A stretch of 64,000 nucleotides of DNA from Sacculina carcini (lineage: Eukaryota > Arthropoda > Thecostraca > Sacculinidae). The stretch is from the NCBI GenBank assembly GCA_916048095.2, contig OU696574.1, positions 7,981,087 through 8,045,086 of the forward strand, given 5' to 3'. The position numbers were made by a program, and so were the translations under genes. Under the pieces are notes generated by a model. It saw nothing but the letters and a program-made list of their open reading frames with translations. It had not been told where the DNA came from and made no database searches. Shown one piece after another: positions 62,601 through 64,000 of the stretch (positions within the stretch are counted from its first letter, which is position 1; each line of letters opens with the position of its first letter).

Positions 62601-63250
62601 TCTACCATCCTCGGATTCACGCAAGCTAATTGGTCTCCCTATATTACTTCATGATTATTCGTGTGTACAAACACACACACACGTAAAAATTCGCATAAAA
62701 AGCACTCAACACACACACAAACACACAAACAAGCGGCTGACAAAATGCGCGTCAAAGGTGTTTCATAAAACACTACAAACACTTGCGCATTCGAGCGCAA
62801 AACGAACCAATTTGCTTGGTTGCAATAGAAAAACAATTCGTCTCTGGTCGTTGGAAAAACATCAAGCGAAACATTGAATTGTTGCATGGGAATAAATCCA
62901 AACTGTGAATAAATCCACCATTCCACTAATCCATGCAGATTACAAAAATCAACCACCGACAATCAACATTGCATTTTATGAGAACAAAATTAATACCCAC
63001 GACACAAGCGAAACGTTGGGAATCACTCTGCTTTTGGTCTCAGCGCATTTGATCGTTCAAATATCGATTGTCACCCTTACCCCTACCCCTGGGGGGAGGA
63101 GAAGGGGGGGGGGTCACATGGGACTAACTCGACACAGCTGCTGGCTGGCACATAGTCTAGGAGCAAATACGCCCCCCAAACAGCACACAGCACGCAGACG
63201 CAAGGAGCGAGACGGTTAAACAGAGCCACATGTCGTGTCAAAAGAAAAAA
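59680..63250. other. No gene recognised; direct repeat and microsatellites
   Basis: The stretch 59680-59870 is probably 5' UTR or promoter of the ZDHHC gene (GC-rich, CA tract at 59839-59860). Two copies of an about 70-100-bp sequence, containing TATCATATATGGACTC and GACTTATCTCTTTTCCA, lie at 60763-60860 and 61549-61615. Between them, 61340-61510 is GC-rich. TG/CA tracts occur at 62085-62125 and 62330-62460. No protein or RNA gene was identified. Confidence 0.5.
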
Positions 63251-63466
63251 CCTCCTCAGTACGACAATAACGACACACACACATACACACATACAAACAT
63301 ATTCATTAAACGTCCAATGGTCTGGCGTCCTGTTTCCAGTTGGTAAAGACAAACTAAATACTCGATGAATATCCCTTCAGTCATGTCGACGGCCAAATTC
63401 AGCCAAAACTTGCGGCCTAACGACGTACGTCGACGTGCGTTGACGCATGGTGCCGTACGGCGACGG

Positions 63467-63630
63467 TTATTGGCAGCGTGTGGGCCGCAACAACGGATGA
63501 CACACAACGGCCGGCGGCGGCGGCAGTGCGGCAGAGGAGGGCGGAGGTAGAGCATGAGGGACGGCAGGTAGAGCAGCGGAGTAGCTGATCAAGTGTGTCG
63601 CATAGCCGCCGTCCACTGGGTAACAAGATA
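63467..63630 (-). CDS. Candidate 3'-terminal exon of an unknown gene
   Basis: On the minus strand a GT tract and TCTGTATCTGACAG acceptor (63631-63665) precede an open frame of about 53 codons. It reads CYPVDGGYATHLISYSAALP, then a Pro/Ala-rich stretch, and ends at TAA (63467-63469). The setting is GC-rich and copies the acceptor style of the ZDHHC and LANCL3 exons. No domain is recognised. Another frame is also open through this GC-rich region, so the call rests on the splice signal and composition only. Confidence 0.3.
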
Positions 63631-63665
63631 CTGTCAGATACAGACACATACACACACACACACAC

Positions 63666-63948
63666 ATCTTGTTTACCATCTTTAGAACAAAGTAGGCTAA
63701 GGGGCGACTTGATTATTATTTTTAGACATAGAATAGGTATGCAAAAGTTAGATAGGGATGATTGTATAGTTTGGGATAATTCAGGCAAGAGGGGTCATGG
63801 AAGAAAACTGAAAAGGACTAGATGTTTGAGAGATGTTAAGAAGTATAGTTTCCCATATAGGTGTGTTGATGTGTGGAATCAGTTAGGGGAGAATATTGTA
63901 GGAGCTAATAGCGTAGGAGCATTTAAACAAAGACTGGATAGTGTGTGA
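63666..63948 (+). pseudogene. LINE reverse transcriptase C-terminal tail
   Basis: CLPSLEQSRLRGDLIIIFRH, the DNSGKRGHGRKLKRTR basic stretch, YSFPYRCVDVWNQLGENIV and FKQRLD follow the usual end of many CR1/RTE-like LINE proteins ('LERRRLRGDL ... F..R....WN.LP..V......FK..LD'). It is 5'-truncated near 63660 and the 3' UTR continues to the window edge. Confidence 0.82.
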
Positions 63949-64000
63949 AATACTGGTAATTTCAGGGAAGATAGGTTAGAGGGTTGGTTGGAGACAGGAC

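Noticed and set aside
63256..63555. Arg-rich open frame with GRKFWLNLAVDMTEGIFIEYLV
   Set aside because: It overlaps the GC-rich region in another frame. No match and no clear splice sites; the frame used for the candidate exon ends at TAA instead.

Overview
This window is animal nuclear DNA, most likely from an invertebrate. It has spliced genes with GT-AG introns, a complete U1 snRNA gene, several LINE clades, two Ty3/gypsy elements, hAT-type MITEs, tRNA-derived SINEs and very long CA/TG microsatellites. Nothing here fixes the species. Short TTAGG runs (about 4130 and 42763) are the usual telomere unit of arthropods, but this is weak evidence.

Three protein genes are well supported. (1) LANCL3, minus strand, 6 exons, 40018-46711: the exons join in phase to 439 aa. 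(2) LSM2, plus strand, 47046-47333: 95 aa and intronless. It starts 334 bp from the LANCL3 start in head-to-head orientation, so the two probably share a promoter. (3) A DHHC palmitoyltransferase of the ZDHHC9/14/18 group, minus strand, 9 exons, 49106-59678: the exons join in phase to 527 aa. A possible terminal exon of a fourth minus-strand gene lies at 63467-63630. A U1 snRNA gene lies at 19055-19219.

The left 40 kb is mostly mobile elements. In order these are: a LINE tail split by a hAT MITE (803-1860); a tRNA-Val-like SINE; a foldback structure (3911-5119); a young, uninterrupted Mag-type gypsy element (6201-10736); an L2-type LINE (11872-13995); a MULE transposase pseudogene (16590-17330); a large minisatellite; U1; a CsRn1-type gypsy element with a tRNA-Trp primer site and TAGT target duplication, broken by a stop codon and a 364-bp duplication (19943-24888); and a LINE whose 5' half is inverted against its 3' half (27150-31003). 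The 3' end of that LINE is separated from it by an 8.2-kb block of nested repeats carrying about 20 copies of CCGCCCGTYGTGCGG (31005-39222). The right 24 kb carries the genes, with further SINE, LINE and MITE copies in their introns.

The most interesting observation is in the introns of LANCL3 and the ZDHHC gene. On the transcript strand, many introns carry an AC-repeat just after the 5' splice site and a GT-repeat just before the 3' splice site, with nearly fixed polarity. The two could pair and bridge the intron. A class of zebrafish introns is known to use such AC/GT bridges for splicing with reduced dependence on U2AF2. Here the pattern recurs in two neighbouring genes of what looks like an invertebrate.
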